Positions 52,951 through 64,000 of a stretch of 64,000 bases of DNA are shown here, piece by piece. Position numbers and translations under genes: made by a program. Position 1 is the stretch's first letter; every line of letters begins with the position of its first letter. Origin of the DNA: Sclerotiophoma versabilis. Its lineage: Eukaryota > Ascomycota > Dothideomycetes > Pleosporales > Didymellaceae. Location of the stretch: contig JAAROD010000015.1 in assembly GCA_012274445.1 (NCBI GenBank), positions 3,038,001 to 3,102,000 of the forward strand, read 5' to 3'. The notes under the pieces were generated by a model. It ran no database searches and was not told the DNA's origin. It saw only the letters and a list, made by a program, of their open reading frames with translations.

Positions 52951-53897
52951 AGTGTAAAATCAGAAGTTGACGAAATGCGAAATGTCCGGGTATAAGGCTG
53001 TGAAGATTACAAATGTACGATGCAACGAGTGACCAGACTCTAAAAGAATGTAGAACGAAACTTGATGAGTGAAGGATTGACGAGCTGTTGGCAATGTAGC
53101 GCTTGGTTTGAGCAACGCCGGTGTACTTATACTCGGTTCCATTCCGAACTCTGTATTCAAGACTGACGTCCTGCTTAACGGTGGCTGATCATTCACTCCT
53201 TCATCAAAGGCGATCGTCAAATATAACCCCCAGAGAGACTAGGTGTCGTCTTTAGCCGCTGGATACAGCCTATCAGATCGTGGATTGTAACGAGATACAT
53301 GCTTTAGGAGACCTTAAGCATCAACATCTACATGACCAAGCCTGGCATTGATGCCGTGCATGCATGATCTGCGCCGTTACCTGTCAGAGTGCATCCGGTG
53401 AGGCGCGTACATCGTCACATGTGTCAGAATGTACAACTATACACCGTTACATGATCCTGACCGGCGCACATAGTCATCATCTAGATACGTGAATCAATAC
53501 TTTGTGCAATTACGATAAACATGACCACATGGAAGTATCTCCTCGGCAAGGGGACAAGCAAGTCGAACTGTTGTTGCGTGTCGAGCAGCATTGATGGCGC
53601 AACCCCTGGAGCGATCGTGCGCGATCTGAGACATGCTGTGTGGGAGGAACGCCACCCCACTATTATAAACCCGCCATTGGGTTGGAGTATTGATAGCCGC
53701 GTCACGAGAGAAGCGTGGTGATGGTGATGGCTGGGAGTGTCGGACGCACTCGAGTGTGTTGGCTTGGTTCAGACCTGCCCCACTTTTTGCTCTTCGCACG
53801 GATGTGTGCAATCTTAGGGCGCGTAGCATCCTTCAATTACGACGGGTTCATAAGGAAAGATCATTTTACTGCCAATGAATACGTTTTTAAAACACTA
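52951..53897. other. Intergenic, no gene seen
   Basis: About 950 bp between two minus-strand genes. It includes the secreted protein's promoter at the left and the 3' end of the NmrA-like gene. Nothing else is recognised. Confidence 0.5.
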
Positions 53898-54896
53898 CTA
53901 AGGCGACCAGAACTTTCTAAGATACTCCTCGACTGACATGGGCTTCACCTGAGGCACCATGTCATTGTGGACAGGTTCAATAACCCCTTGTCCAGCTTTG
54001 TCAAGCGCATGCACCATCTCGGCTTGAAGCCAGAACTTGTTTGGCCACTCGACCGTCTCCTTTGCCTCTTCTTCAACGATCTGGTTGTATGGACGATAGA
54101 TGACCTCCATCTTTCTCCCACGCACCTTCTCAATGATCCTGACAACCTCGTCCATCCTGATCGTCTCGCCCACCAAGTTGAACTCCTCTTTCCACGCGCC
54201 CTTCGGCAGTAGGCATGCTGCAGCGGTAAAGCGGCCAACATCACTCAGCTCAGTGAGTGAAAGCCGTGGTATGTTGCCCTCGGGAGACAACGGAATCCTA
54301 GCTTTCATATTCTTCATGTCCCAGACGACAGGCCACTCGTAGACGATGCCATGAACAGCTTCTTCTTCGTCATGAGGGGCGCCGAAACCCAGGTAGTTCA
54401 TGAAGAGGCCAATGTGAAAGCCAGCAATTTCGAGCTCTGGTTCGTCCTCCTGAGCAGAACGGCACGCTTCCATGACTTCGTAGGTTGGTCGCAGGACATC
54501 GATGGTCTTTGCTGCATTGACGCCTGCAGCGAACTCGGAAGGTGCAAATCGTTTGACGCCAGCGCGAATGCTGGCTTTGAGCAGTTTCTTTTGGACCTCG
54601 ACCCAGTTTTCTGCACCGACGGTAGAAATGACCTGACGCAGTCAATGAATGAAAACAAAGCTAGAGGGTTGGCCTACTGTATGAATATCCTCCAATGCGC
54701 CCACCAACGAATCTTCTGACATGTAGTCAACTCGGCGTATCTCCACATTCAGCTTCTCCAACCAGGGTGGGATTTTTGAGCTTAGCCTAGTAAGAACAAT
54801 CGCTTGTAGCTGATCAGGATAGTCCTGGATGGCTGTCACAATTGCTCGACCAAGCTGTGGGGCAGTACCACCTGCGACTGCGACTTTTTTAACCAT
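53898..54896 (-). CDS. NmrA/isoflavone-reductase-like NAD(P)-binding protein
   Basis: Two exons, complement(53898..54632, 54678..54896), 317 aa. The N terminus has the Rossmann loop KVAVAGGTAPQLGRAIV. The family signature VKRFAPSEFA follows the intron by about 24 residues, close to the KRFxPSEFG of isoflavone reductases and PCBER. The C-terminal half has LSDVGRFTAAAC and an NmrA-like helical end (PMSVEEYLRKFW). Members either reduce phenolic compounds with NADPH or act as redox sensors of transcription (NmrA). The catalytic Lys of the reductases is not identifiable by eye. The 45-bp intron has a GTAGGC donor. It lies upstream of, and in the same direction as, a quercetinase-like gene. Confidence 0.82.
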
Positions 54897-55311
54897 TGCT
54901 TTGATTGAGGGTGATCAAGAAAAGACTATGGGTGACTACAGTTGCACTTGTTTTCCAGAAGGGCTAGGGTTTCAGCAACATCCTTTATACTGCGCGCAGA
55001 ATTAGGCCAAGTCTACACAGCTGATTGTCGAATAACTCAAGCTTGCATTAACATGGTATGAATCGCAGAAGGGCGTCAGGCAGGCAGTGCTGCCAAGTGC
55101 AATGTGCAAGAAATAACGTCAACAATTGCACTTTGAGAACCGCGACTTTGCTTAATTTGGCTAGAGAACACGAAGCTTCAGCTTATCAATTGCACATTCT
55201 TCTCTTGGCATGCCACAGCTTATGCCAATGCAGAACTACCAAACGATCAGATCTCGATGCTAAACCAGATACGGCAACCGATGCGGGTATTCGCTCAACC
55301 ACACGAGCAGC

Positions 55312-56486
55312 TTACTGTGGCCATGTGGCAGAGTCCCATGCCTTGGCATCCTGCCTGATCCTAACATCCACTGTGTCTTCTCCAGTACCAACATACAGGA
55401 CCTTTGAGTATACAGACTCGCCCCAAAAGCTAAACGTTGTGTTGGCCGGCACAAAGACGACATCACCAACAGATAATGTTGTAGTACCATCGAAGCCACC
55501 AACGTCAATGCTGACAAGTCCTTCAACGACTTCGAGCGCAGTGTGACCAGCCAGTGAGTATGTCGCAGGCTTAGATCCAGCAATCGGCTTTGACAAGGTG
55601 ATGGTACCCTCAGTGAAGTTACCGTCGGACTGCTGGCTTGTGATAAATGGCTCAACAATAGCATACGAGGAGTCTTCATCGCCGACGAGGTATTTAGGGC
55701 CATAGCCCTTCGCAACGAAAAATGGTGTTTGAGCGTCATTGCCCAGTTCATTGGTGCCATCGTGCCAGGTCGCATTCTCCTCGGTCGCACCGTTGGCACC
55801 AAAGTTGGTGGGAGGACTGAATTGCAAATTGGCGTAGACGTCGTAGCTTTCGAGTGTGGTGATTAGACTGGAATCGCCCCCAGGATCGGAGAAATTTCCT
55901 TGTGGGAATGGTGAGTTGGTGGAGGATGTGTAGTTGGCGTTTGCGAGGAAGTAGAAGAGATCTTCGAAGCCACCGGGCTGGATGACACCGACGAGTTCGA
56001 CGAAGGGATCAAGGATCTGAAACGTGTGGGTTGTGTCGTGAGGAACAGCGCCGTAATCACCTGGGGTGAGGATGCGGCCTGATGTGACGTTGTCCTTGCT
56101 GGCCCAGAGAGCGTAGCGACCCTTGAGGCAGTAGAAGTTCTCGTAGTGGGTCGCATGGGTCTTGCAAAAAGTTAGTGGAAGATTGATACCCACGTATCAG
56201 GGGGAACTCCTACATGAGGCAGTACACCAAGGCTTGTACTGGCCGGGGCTGCGGTGCTGATCAATGTGAAGGTGTAATCCGACGAAGGCCCGGTCACCGG
56301 GAATCGGTAGACCTGAGATCCAACTCTGTATCCGTCGAGTGTGTATGCGCGTACGATGTAGGGTCGAACATGATCGGGGACCTTAGTGATGATTAGATCG
56401 CCAACTGACTGTTTTTTCAGAGCCTGCGAGCTCGATGGAAGGCATGCAGCCAGGGTGACCAGCGATGTGAAAGCAAACAGACGCAT
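55312..56486 (-). CDS. Secreted quercetin 2,3-dioxygenase-type bicupin
   Basis: Two exons, complement(55312..56160, 56214..56486), 373 aa. Quercetinase opens the flavonol C ring with O2 and releases carbon monoxide, using a single copper or other metal ion. The signal peptide is MRLFAFTSLVTLAAC (start at 56486; an upstream in-frame ATG is less likely). The N-terminal cupin has the metal site LPHTHATHYENFYCLKGRYA, whose HxH and Glu match the A. japonicus His-His-Glu set and are created by the exon join (CAT|ACC). The second metal-site His lies in the HDTTHTF region. The C-terminal cupin (from about residue 290) is present too. Several NxT/S sites fit secretion. The 53-bp intron has GTAGGA and TTTGCAAG. 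Confidence 0.85.
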
Positions 56487-58261
56487 CTTCAGCGGCGTGT
56501 TAGGTAGCCTCAAAAAACGGCCACAGAAGTGAATGTAGCGAGGCTGACGATGATCCTCGTCGACAGAGTTTCTTCATCTATATATAACATTGACAACGAA
56601 TACTTCATCGTACATCCTCTTCATAATCTGCGGTCTCGCACACACGCAGACAATTACTCTAATCTGGGTATCGCACCTCACACCCTGCAGTTTCAACAGA
56701 CAAGAATGCTATGCACTGACCTTATATTCGTAACGGCAGCATTTCCTATACTGGATCCCGCAGTCGCAGCCCGACCTCTTCCTTGAACTAGTGCGGCTCA
56801 AGGATCGAGGTGCCGGATAAACACGAGGTGAAGAAGGCGTCTATTGGTGCCAAAACTTGGGAGGCGCCGTACGAAGAAGGCATGGTCTTTCTTCTCTGTA
56901 TGACAGCTCCTTCACGTTGGCCATGGCCCGCAGCCATGCCTTTGTAACCTTCCAGATTGATGTCACATTACGGCTTTGGGATCCACCACGCAGGGTCTTG
57001 AATATTGAGTCTCGAACGTCCTTCATGCGAAGGAGTTGCTGATTTGTTGTGCCACTACATTGTGGAGCATATGGTGCGAATAGACATCAGCAGCATCGTA
57101 CATCGACAACGAATTGTTCAGGATATGCACAATCGTATATCTGACTCGAGGAGGAATTCTACTCCACCACGGTATTATAACATTCCTGGCTTGAATACCT
57201 TGTTACTTGCTCGTCCTGCTGGAACAAAGCTTGAAGCCGCTCTTCGCCCTGCGTCCTCCATTCTACTCCGAAAGCACATCCTTGACCCGGCGGGTATCTC
57301 CGACCAGAAACGTTCTCCAGTATGTTCCGAACCATGCGCCACGACGCGTAAGGGTGGATCCGATAAGAGTGACAATGCTAGCGCCCGCAGTGGAACCGCG
57401 AGAGAAAGGTTTCGAGGTACGCACATGCACAAGCCGACTGCGTACGTCATCGCATGAGCATAGACAAATCAGCAGTCAGCCTGGCAACACAGTACTGTTG
57501 ATCATCCCGCAGCACACAGAGTATGTGCTGTCAGCTCTTCTTCCATTCGCACATTTGCTTTGTGCTGTGTTGCAAGAGGGTTGACCGTTCTGGCGTGAGT
57601 TCCGGAGGTACCGCAGCGGGCCGATTCGAAGCCCACTGATTCAATTGCCATTTGAGGATGTACGAAAGGTACGATATTTCGGCAAGCACTTCTGAAGGCT
57701 TCGTGTGGGGCCTAGCGTCACCTCGTTGTACGCTCCGATGTACAACTCATGTAGCCATCAATGCTCTTGAAATCTAGTTGCTACTGTGACTATTAGCATA
57801 TATCAAAATTCAGACAGCTCGGTTATGCTCATCCAAGTCAGGTACAAATGCTGTCGCTTGGAAATCCGATCTCCAAGTGTTCCTGTCAGACAATGTACCC
57901 ATTACTGTACCGTGCGCGTGGGAGGCTGAGATGCCGACCGAGCAACACCACGTCGTGTGGACTCTAAGGCTTCAGTTGATGACAGCTTATAGTCAGGGGC
58001 AAAGGGTAGGGTGTTGCTGCAACGCGTTAGGGAACACGTTTTTCCATGTGAGTGTCGAGATGCACAGTGTCATTCTGGCTGCAGAGATTATGTGCAAATA
58101 CGTCATTGGCTAGCTTTAGGGTAATAACACAGCAGTGGAAGACGATAGGCTTTGCAGTAAACCACCATCTGTGTGCCGGCATATCTTGTTGTTCGAAGAC
58201 TGTGCTACACAGGTTGGGACAAGCGTCATAGAGCCGGTGGACACTTCCGTTGGAAACACCA
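56487..58261. other. Long gene-poor stretch, possibly with decayed coding traces
   Basis: About 1.8 kb between two minus-strand genes. Minus-strand frames at about 56841-57450 look protein-like in patches, but stop codons and frame changes separate them. No family is recognised. It also holds the quercetinase promoter. Confidence 0.4.
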
Positions 58262-59352
58262 TTATACCCAGCCCAGATAGTCACATGTGTGACACGTGCG
58301 CCAACCCTCCACATCAAAGCACTTATCCTCGTTCCAGCATTCTGTGCATAGAGTTTTCCAGTCGCTCTCTGAAATGCCCATACTTTTTGCGACGTCTGGA
58401 AGGACAGCAGTACCCCAAAAGTCAATGACGCTACTCATAGAGCTATAGCAATCAAATTGGCCATGCTTGGTGTTGCGACTGGATTTGATCGTTACGCTCA
58501 ACCATGATTCGGTGACTTTACCGTTATCGGCAGGGAGCGCCACCAAGACGTGGTTAGGGACATTGCAGAATTGATAAGGCCGGGAGTTCTTGTTGAAGCT
58601 TTCTGTGTAGCAGTTGAGTAGGACACCTCCACGGCTAGCTTCTGTCGCCTGCTTGAAGACACCCGCAGCCATCTCGTACTGCGAGAGAGTCAGTAGGGAT
58701 TTAGTCCTATGATGGTAGAGATCTCACCGTCGCCGCGCCGATATCTGGATATTTGTCGTTGCGAAAAATCGCTCGTGCAGTGATGGTAAGCCAGGCGTCG
58801 GATGCATAATCACCCTTGTCGGTTTTGTACGGAACATCTAGTACATAAAACTTGTTGTAGTACTTATAGTCGGACGGCAAATAATTGTCTGGGTAGGGTA
58901 CGGATGAGCCAGGCATGCCACGGTAACAGCCAATGCGACCGCGCTCGTATGGGCACAGTTTCAGCAGGGCGTCGTGGATGATGTCGAATAGTCGTTGTCC
59001 TTGGAACTCGGCAACGTACTGTTTGACAGTACTCATACGGACGACCGCCGTGTTACTTCCCTTGGACATGTCATCGGGTCCGCTCCAACCAGTGGCGGGG
59101 GCAGGCAGACTGGAGTAGCGATTCTCAGGCTCTAGGCCGTTCATAAGATCAGCGTAGCGATATACTGCATCACTTGGCCCTGTCACTGTCAGTTATATGC
59201 AAGCTTTGGGGCGAGGGGGCTATACTGATGCTTGGGTAGGTCGATTTCGTTGTCAAGTTTCCGACATGGCTAAGGCTGGAGACTGAAGGGAGAAGAGCAG
59301 ACGCGGTCACCGCGAGAAGGATAGGGACAATAAACGAGTGGAGGAGGTTCAT
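58262..59352 (-). CDS. Secreted protein of unknown function, three exons
   Basis: Complement(58262..58678, 58728..59185, 59226..59352), 333 aa, not recognised. The signal peptide is MNLLHSFIVPILLAVTASALL. The middle region contains tyrosine-rich segments (YPDNYLPSDYKYYNKFYVLD). The C-terminal exon carries most cysteines (NCYTES, QFCNVPN, FDCYSS, LCTECWNEDKC and CHTCDY), suggesting several disulfides in a compact end domain. Introns are 40 bp (GTATAG...TGACAG) and 49 bp (GTGAGA...TCGCAG). The total is a multiple of three and both joins keep the frame. It sits between the quercetinase and the transporter in the same direction. Confidence 0.7.
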
Positions 59353-59896
59353 CTTGATGTCGGACAATTCGCTGCTTCTGGCGGAAATCAGGAGAGGAAC
59401 TGAAGATGGCGCTTTGCAACAAAATTGTTGATAGCCACAAAAGAAGAGAACGACTGTGGCGTGTGGTGGAATAGTAAGTTGGGTGAGAGTGTGCGATCTC
59501 ACGAAGTCGGTTTTGCGCAGACGCATCGTGCAGTGGAAGTGTGGGTCCGTTACCACAAAAGGAAGGCACGACAAACGATCGCGGAGAGGATACTACTCCT
59601 TCACTTCGCGAACGCTGAATGTGCCACGATCAGCATCGATCACTCTACCGAGGAGTCGGTCAATTCTAGGCCTGGAGTGTCGACCATAGGAACACAACAA
59701 CTGAAGCATGCTCACGGAGCAATGACATCCTCGGGTATGTGTACCAACCGTGATGGTGACCGATGATTAGAGCCAATAGAATGCCTGCAAGGCGTATGCA
59801 AAACTGAATGCCAAAAGTACTTCTCGCCGTACACGAGGTAGTCTCCGTGTTCGTTGAGGTATCGTAACGTTTGGTGTCCATGTAATCGGTTCTTCA

Positions 59897-61486
59897 TCAA
59901 ATTTGATATCTGTACTCTTTTTGATCATCTTCCCCACCATATTGTGCTCTCTTCCTCGCCAACTTCTGGTTGTGGCGCCACAACAGCCCTGCATAAGTTA
60001 AGCAAACAACACCGCCGGCCACAGTAATAGCCAGGCCTGTCCTGAAAGCCGTCGGGTAGTACGGTTTCTCGGTCTGGATAAACACATTTGATGCCACAAA
60101 GTTGGCGCAATTGCCAAATCCGAGCACAATGGCTGTACCAGCCGCAACGCTAGCGCGCCCACGCAAGTTGTTCGACATCCATGCGGTGGACATAGTCATT
60201 TGCAGGAACGTACCACCACTCATGCAAAACAGGCCAAAGTAGCGCACGGCAGCCGATACATTGCCGTGTTCAGAGTACACGATCTGGATGACCCATCCAC
60301 TCATGGCACAGAGCACACCAAAGAAGATAAATGGAAAGCGCCAACCTGTTCGAGAGCTCAAGACGGCGCCGGTGACCTGAAAGACCATGCCAGTGAGCCA
60401 GATGGGAACTGTCATAGCCTGAGCGTAGGCAGCCGTCCAACCGAGTTCAGTCAAGATCGTAGGAGTGAAGGAAGCTATTGACGCTGCTGTCATGTCGCAA
60501 CAGAAGAACATCAAAGTCCTGGAAAGATCAGCATGGTGACAGTAAAAAGCGAGCGAGATGAGCTTACGGGAACCAGATCTTGTAGTCGGTCAATGTTTTC
60601 AGCCAGTTTGTTTTTCTGAGATCCAGCTTTTGGCTCCCCTTGTCCAACTGAAGCACAGCGAGGAGGTGCCTCCGTTCTGTGGCGCTTAGGATATTGGTTC
60701 TTTCTGGAAAGTCCGGCATGAACATAAATACGAAAAACGAGATGAAGACGGTGACGAGGCCTTCGATGATGAAGATCCACCTGAAAGCTTCCAGTCCAGC
60801 GATGCCGTCCATATTACGGATGCCGTACGCCAGTATACCGCTGACACAAGGACCGAGAGTGCCAAAGCAGAAGAAGCACGCGTATCGAAGGGACATCTGA
60901 GCGCGGGTATAGTATTCGTTTATCAGAAATGCAGCCCCTAGCCACGTCAGTACTCTCGGTTCTCGGTCAAAGTTCTGTATCGGTGACTGACCAGCGGGTA
61001 AAGTGGCCTCGAAGATTCCCATAAAAAACCGCAACGCAAGTAGCCCACCATACGATTGAGTCAGACCTTGACAAGTTGCTACAATACCAAGGAAGAACAT
61101 GTTGACGCCCAAAAACACATTAGGCCGCACACGGGGCAGCCCCATGATCAAGTTGCTAGGAACCTCGATCAGGATAAACGGTATAAAGAAGATCCACAAG
61201 GCTGTATTGTAGCCATTTGATGGCATGTCGAGACCTTTCTCCAGCCCTTCGATTCTTGCGTTCGCAACTGTTACACATCAGCGTGGAGATCACATATGGG
61301 TCGTACCGGCGTACTGTTAGTCCGATCCAGGAACAAGATCGTGTATGTGCAACCCAAGATAGGGATCAAGCGTAAGTCCATCTTGAGCACATAGCTCTGC
61401 TTTGTCGACACAGTACTGACTCCAAGCTCATTGCTGTCGCTGTCTTGCGCGGCTATCTCCACCGCTGCTTTCTCGTCCATGTTCAT
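59897..61486 (-). CDS. Dal5-type anion:cation symporter (MFS)
   Basis: Four exons, complement(59897..60518, 60568..60937, 60992..61267, 61315..61486), 479 aa. The family (ACS; allantoate, nicotinate or pantothenate permeases) imports organic anions at the plasma membrane. After a polar N tail comes KMDLRLIPILGCTYTILFLD, the first helix. ALWIFFIPFILIEVPSNLIM is the second. The FFMGIFEATLPA motif is joined by splicing to GAAFLINEYYTRAQ and precedes the central loop (FPERTNILSATERRHLL). The last residues, EYRYQI, match the conserved FRYxx end. All introns (47, 54, 49 bp) keep family sequence. Substrate is not readable. Confidence 0.87.
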
Positions 61487-63550
61487 GTTAAAAAAGCTCT
61501 AGAAGCATGTACCTCATCTACGAATGAAGAAGCTATGTCGGGGTCCTGCACGAGTAATAGGGATGGGCGCGAAATTTACGCAAAAAACGGGACGGGCCTT
61601 CCAACGGCAACGGGTGGCAAGGGGGTCCGTAGACTTGGAGTGGGGCCCTGATGAGATGAATAGAATAGCTAAGTATGTGAAAACGCTGTGCTCAGCGATC
61701 TCTCACTTTGGTAGAGGTAGAAAGTTCGAGACCTGAGAGCTAGGCAGTGTGAGGACTGATCGTCACCAACCCCGCGAAGGTGAGACGAAGATTGTGCAGG
61801 TAGGGTGGGCAAGCTTGCTCTCTGTAACCGAGGGCTGGGCCACCCCAGCCTGCGTTGAACAGCGCATGGCGGCCAGGCAAGCGGCTGCGATATTTTGCGG
61901 ATCCATCGCAGCCGCGTGCCAGGCATGAGTCTCTCGCTAGAACGGTAGCATGGAAGCTTGCGGCATTCGTCTGGAACTGGGCTGATAGTTGAGCGTACTA
62001 AGGAGGTCGACCCAAGGTTTGGAGGTCGTTGATGAACACGAAAACAAGCAGCTGTCAAAGCTTTCAAATTCCTTCCGCTAGTGTAACCCACCCAAACGGC
62101 AAGGCGCTCCGACACAACGGGATTTCCTCCATCTTCCAACAGGATCACCACAATCGACATCAGCACACCCTGTTACACAACAGGATGTGCTACACGTTGT
62201 ACATGTAGCGAGAGCCCAAGGAAAAGGCCATCTTTCTCGCCTTTGCGACTGCCAGTCTCTGTCCTCTAACGATCTTTTCGGTCTTCGGACTTTTCCAAAG
62301 TACCGAGGCGTGCGCCAAAGATGACAGATGCTTGTTGACTTGTTGAAACGAAGGCTGAGCGCACGGAACGTTCACGCGCAAGCGATAGATCACTCTAGAC
62401 GGCCTAGGATCAGGCATCCCGTCTCGACTCAATCGAGGAAAATACCACGTAACACGGACAACCTGTTCTAACAGTATCTTTAGCACTCGAGCGGTACCAC
62501 TGTATCTGCATGCATAGCCATGTGGCTTATCACCGCTGGTCGATGGAATTGCGCATGATTTGATTGGCCATAGCAGCGCATTACAGTTTAGTGCCAAATA
62601 GCAGCACATCGACCATTGCTATTTCCCCAAACATGAGAACTGCCGAGATGATCCATACTACGTAAACACAATCCTGAGTGGTAGTGATCTCCGCTGGAGG
62701 TTGACCTGGACCCTCCGGTAGAGTACCAGAAGAGCTAGAACTAAGGGTGGACCTAAGCCATAGAGCTCCAGCGTGATATCACCGTCATACGAATACTTCC
62801 AATTTGCATTCTGCACCAGTGCGCCTTCAAAAACCCTGTCTTACACTACAAGTGATGATCTCAAGATCTGAGTCATGACGAGCCTTAACTTCTTGCTGTA
62901 GGGTTACTGTGTTCACCTTCGTGCGATCGATACAAAGACGCGCAGGTGCGTCGCCTCGAGAGGCTTCATCCAGCCGGTCCGCTCTGGCCTCGAAATCCTG
63001 AACCTTGTATCGATAACACGGAGAGGGCAGAATGGGGTTGGCTGAACGAACTGCCTGGGCAGGACAAGCTGGAGCGCGAAGCGTGCGTGCGAGGTGTAGA
63101 ACAATACGGCGAGCTCATGGATGACTTTTACAAAGCTGGAAGTTACTGCGTAAATAAAGTACCCATTTCCAAGTGCCATGTTTCACAGTAGGTCTTCGGG
63201 ACGGGTACCTAGGTTACCACTCGCTGCTTGAACATGTGCTTGGTCATTTACTCCAACTAGATATGACGGGTACGTCGAGTGCAAGCACGTGTCAGTATCG
63301 ATCTTCTTTCCCTTCGTAGGCATTTTTTACGTCTCGGAGTTGGTTCGTTATTTCATTCAACCCGTCTGTGCTCCCATCAGTCTTCTGCAGGTCGCTGCAA
63401 CTTCTGGGCCGCCTCAGATGAGCAGTATGAGAGTTCATGTCAAACGGTTACTACTGTTACTTTATCTGCAAACACCTATATCAATACGAGAAATACGCAA
63501 AAGCTGGAAGTATTAAGACCGAGATAACTTCTTGCCGACAATGACAGCAC
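61487..63550. other. Long intergenic region, no supported gene
   Basis: About 2.1 kb between two minus-strand genes. It holds the transporter's promoter at the left. Several open frames have no coding signature. No repeat is recognised. Confidence 0.5.
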
Positions 63551-64000
63551 CTATTTACCATGCACCAGCACCTGCTTCTCCTTCTTCAGTCCCTCCACAA
63601 CAGTCAACGGCAGCTTAAGAACGTCAGCAACGATATCTGCGGGCGTCAAAGCCAGCCACTGCGTCAAAGACACGTCAGCTACACGGTCTGCCTTATAAAT
63701 CTCGATCCAGGTGAGGTTCTGGGTTTCAGAAGTGTTCTCAATATAATGCCCAGAGTTGTCTGGAAACACAGCAGTGTCACCAGGACCAAAATCAAAGGTG
63801 CGTGAATTGCTGTTACCGGTGAAAACTGTCGCACGACCTTTGCCTTCGTGGAAATACAACCACTCTTCGGACTGCTGACTGTCAGTGTAACCGCACATCT
63901 CAAGAACTAAGCTGACTTACAGTAGGATGCCAGTGCAACTCCCTAATGCCCTTTGGCTCAAGCACAACGTACGTTGACGCGATCGTCTTCGAGATAGGGA
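63551..64000 (-). CDS. Oxalate-decarboxylase-type bicupin, C-terminal part (partial)
   Basis: Cut by the right edge of the window; visible exons are complement(63551..63874, 63922..64000). The fragment holds the C-terminal cupin. VVLEPKGIRELHWHPT is joined by a 47-bp intron (GTAAGT...GTCAG) to QSEEWLYFHEGKGRATVF, so the HxH and Glu of the metal site (HWHPTQSEEW) are formed across the join. GHYIENTSE carries the last His, and NADVSLTQ-like VADVSLTQWLALTPADIVA is the conserved tail. Oxalate decarboxylases split oxalate to formate and CO2, using manganese; related fungal bicupins have other substrates. Only the N-terminal cupin in the neighbouring window would settle it. Confidence 0.8.

Noticed and set aside
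56841..57450. Possible decayed minus-strand gene
   Set aside because: Protein-like patches (for example WKVTKAWLRAMANVKELSYR) lie in different frames, and I could not name a family, so no pseudogene is called.
57600..57650. GGGC-TTCGAA-GCCC element resembling a tRNA T arm
   Set aside because: No acceptor, D or anticodon stem can be paired around it.
1..64000. CRISPR arrays, intact transposons or phage-like blocks
   Set aside because: No spaced direct repeats, terminal repeats with a transposase, or capsid/integrase-type genes were seen.

Overview
The window reads as nuclear DNA of a filamentous ascomycete, most likely a Dothideomycete of the Pleosporales type. The reasons are short GT-AG introns (about 40-77 bp) with CTAAC/CTGAC-like branch sites, fungal-only protein families (Atg22, DSC ligase, GH131, HET, NmrA, Dal5-type transporter), and a mix of housekeeping genes with secreted carbohydrate-active and cysteine-rich small proteins. 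No bacterial operons, phage, CRISPR array or intact transposon is visible. Exon joins below were worked out by eye and checked only by reading frame and family conservation.

Layout. 0-5 kb is housekeeping: mitochondrial IF-3, a farnesylated class I J-protein and mitochondrial glutamyl-tRNA synthetase. 5-10 kb holds a hypothetical protein, a secreted 8-cysteine protein and an 877-aa coiled-coil protein with a C-terminal zinc cluster. 12-16.4 kb has a secreted GH3 beta-glucosidase and a cysteine-rich single-pass membrane protein. 16.4-19.6 kb is decayed and carries a broken HET-domain gene. 19.6-22 kb encodes a large chitin-deacetylase-like protein. 24-31 kb has a two-copy DUF427 protein, an acidic hypothetical protein, a Golgi-type glycosyltransferase and a GH131 glucanase. 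31.5-33.6 kb has a kinase-like pseudogene broken partly by a 20-bp tandem duplication, next to a hypothetical gene. 34.4-46.4 kb is a dense conserved block: MFAP1, a SET/MYND protein, Atg22, a rhomboid protease, the DSC1/Tul1 RING ligase and FAM32A. 47-53 kb has three secreted small proteins and one tRNA-Val. 53.9-64 kb has five genes on the minus strand: an NmrA-like reductase, a quercetinase-type bicupin, a secreted protein, a Dal5-type transporter and a second bicupin cut by the window edge.

Working together. The GH3, GH131 and deacetylase genes fit growth on plant or fungal wall material. The rhomboid and DSC1 neighbours belong to families that both act in fungal SREBP processing. The cupin, reductase and transporter group could be a small phenolic-catabolism cluster, but that is inference from gene content. 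No clearly new system is proven. The most informative oddities are the J-protein start codon made by splicing, the two pseudogenes with visible lesions, the premature TAG in a small secreted protein, and the triple-module deacetylase.
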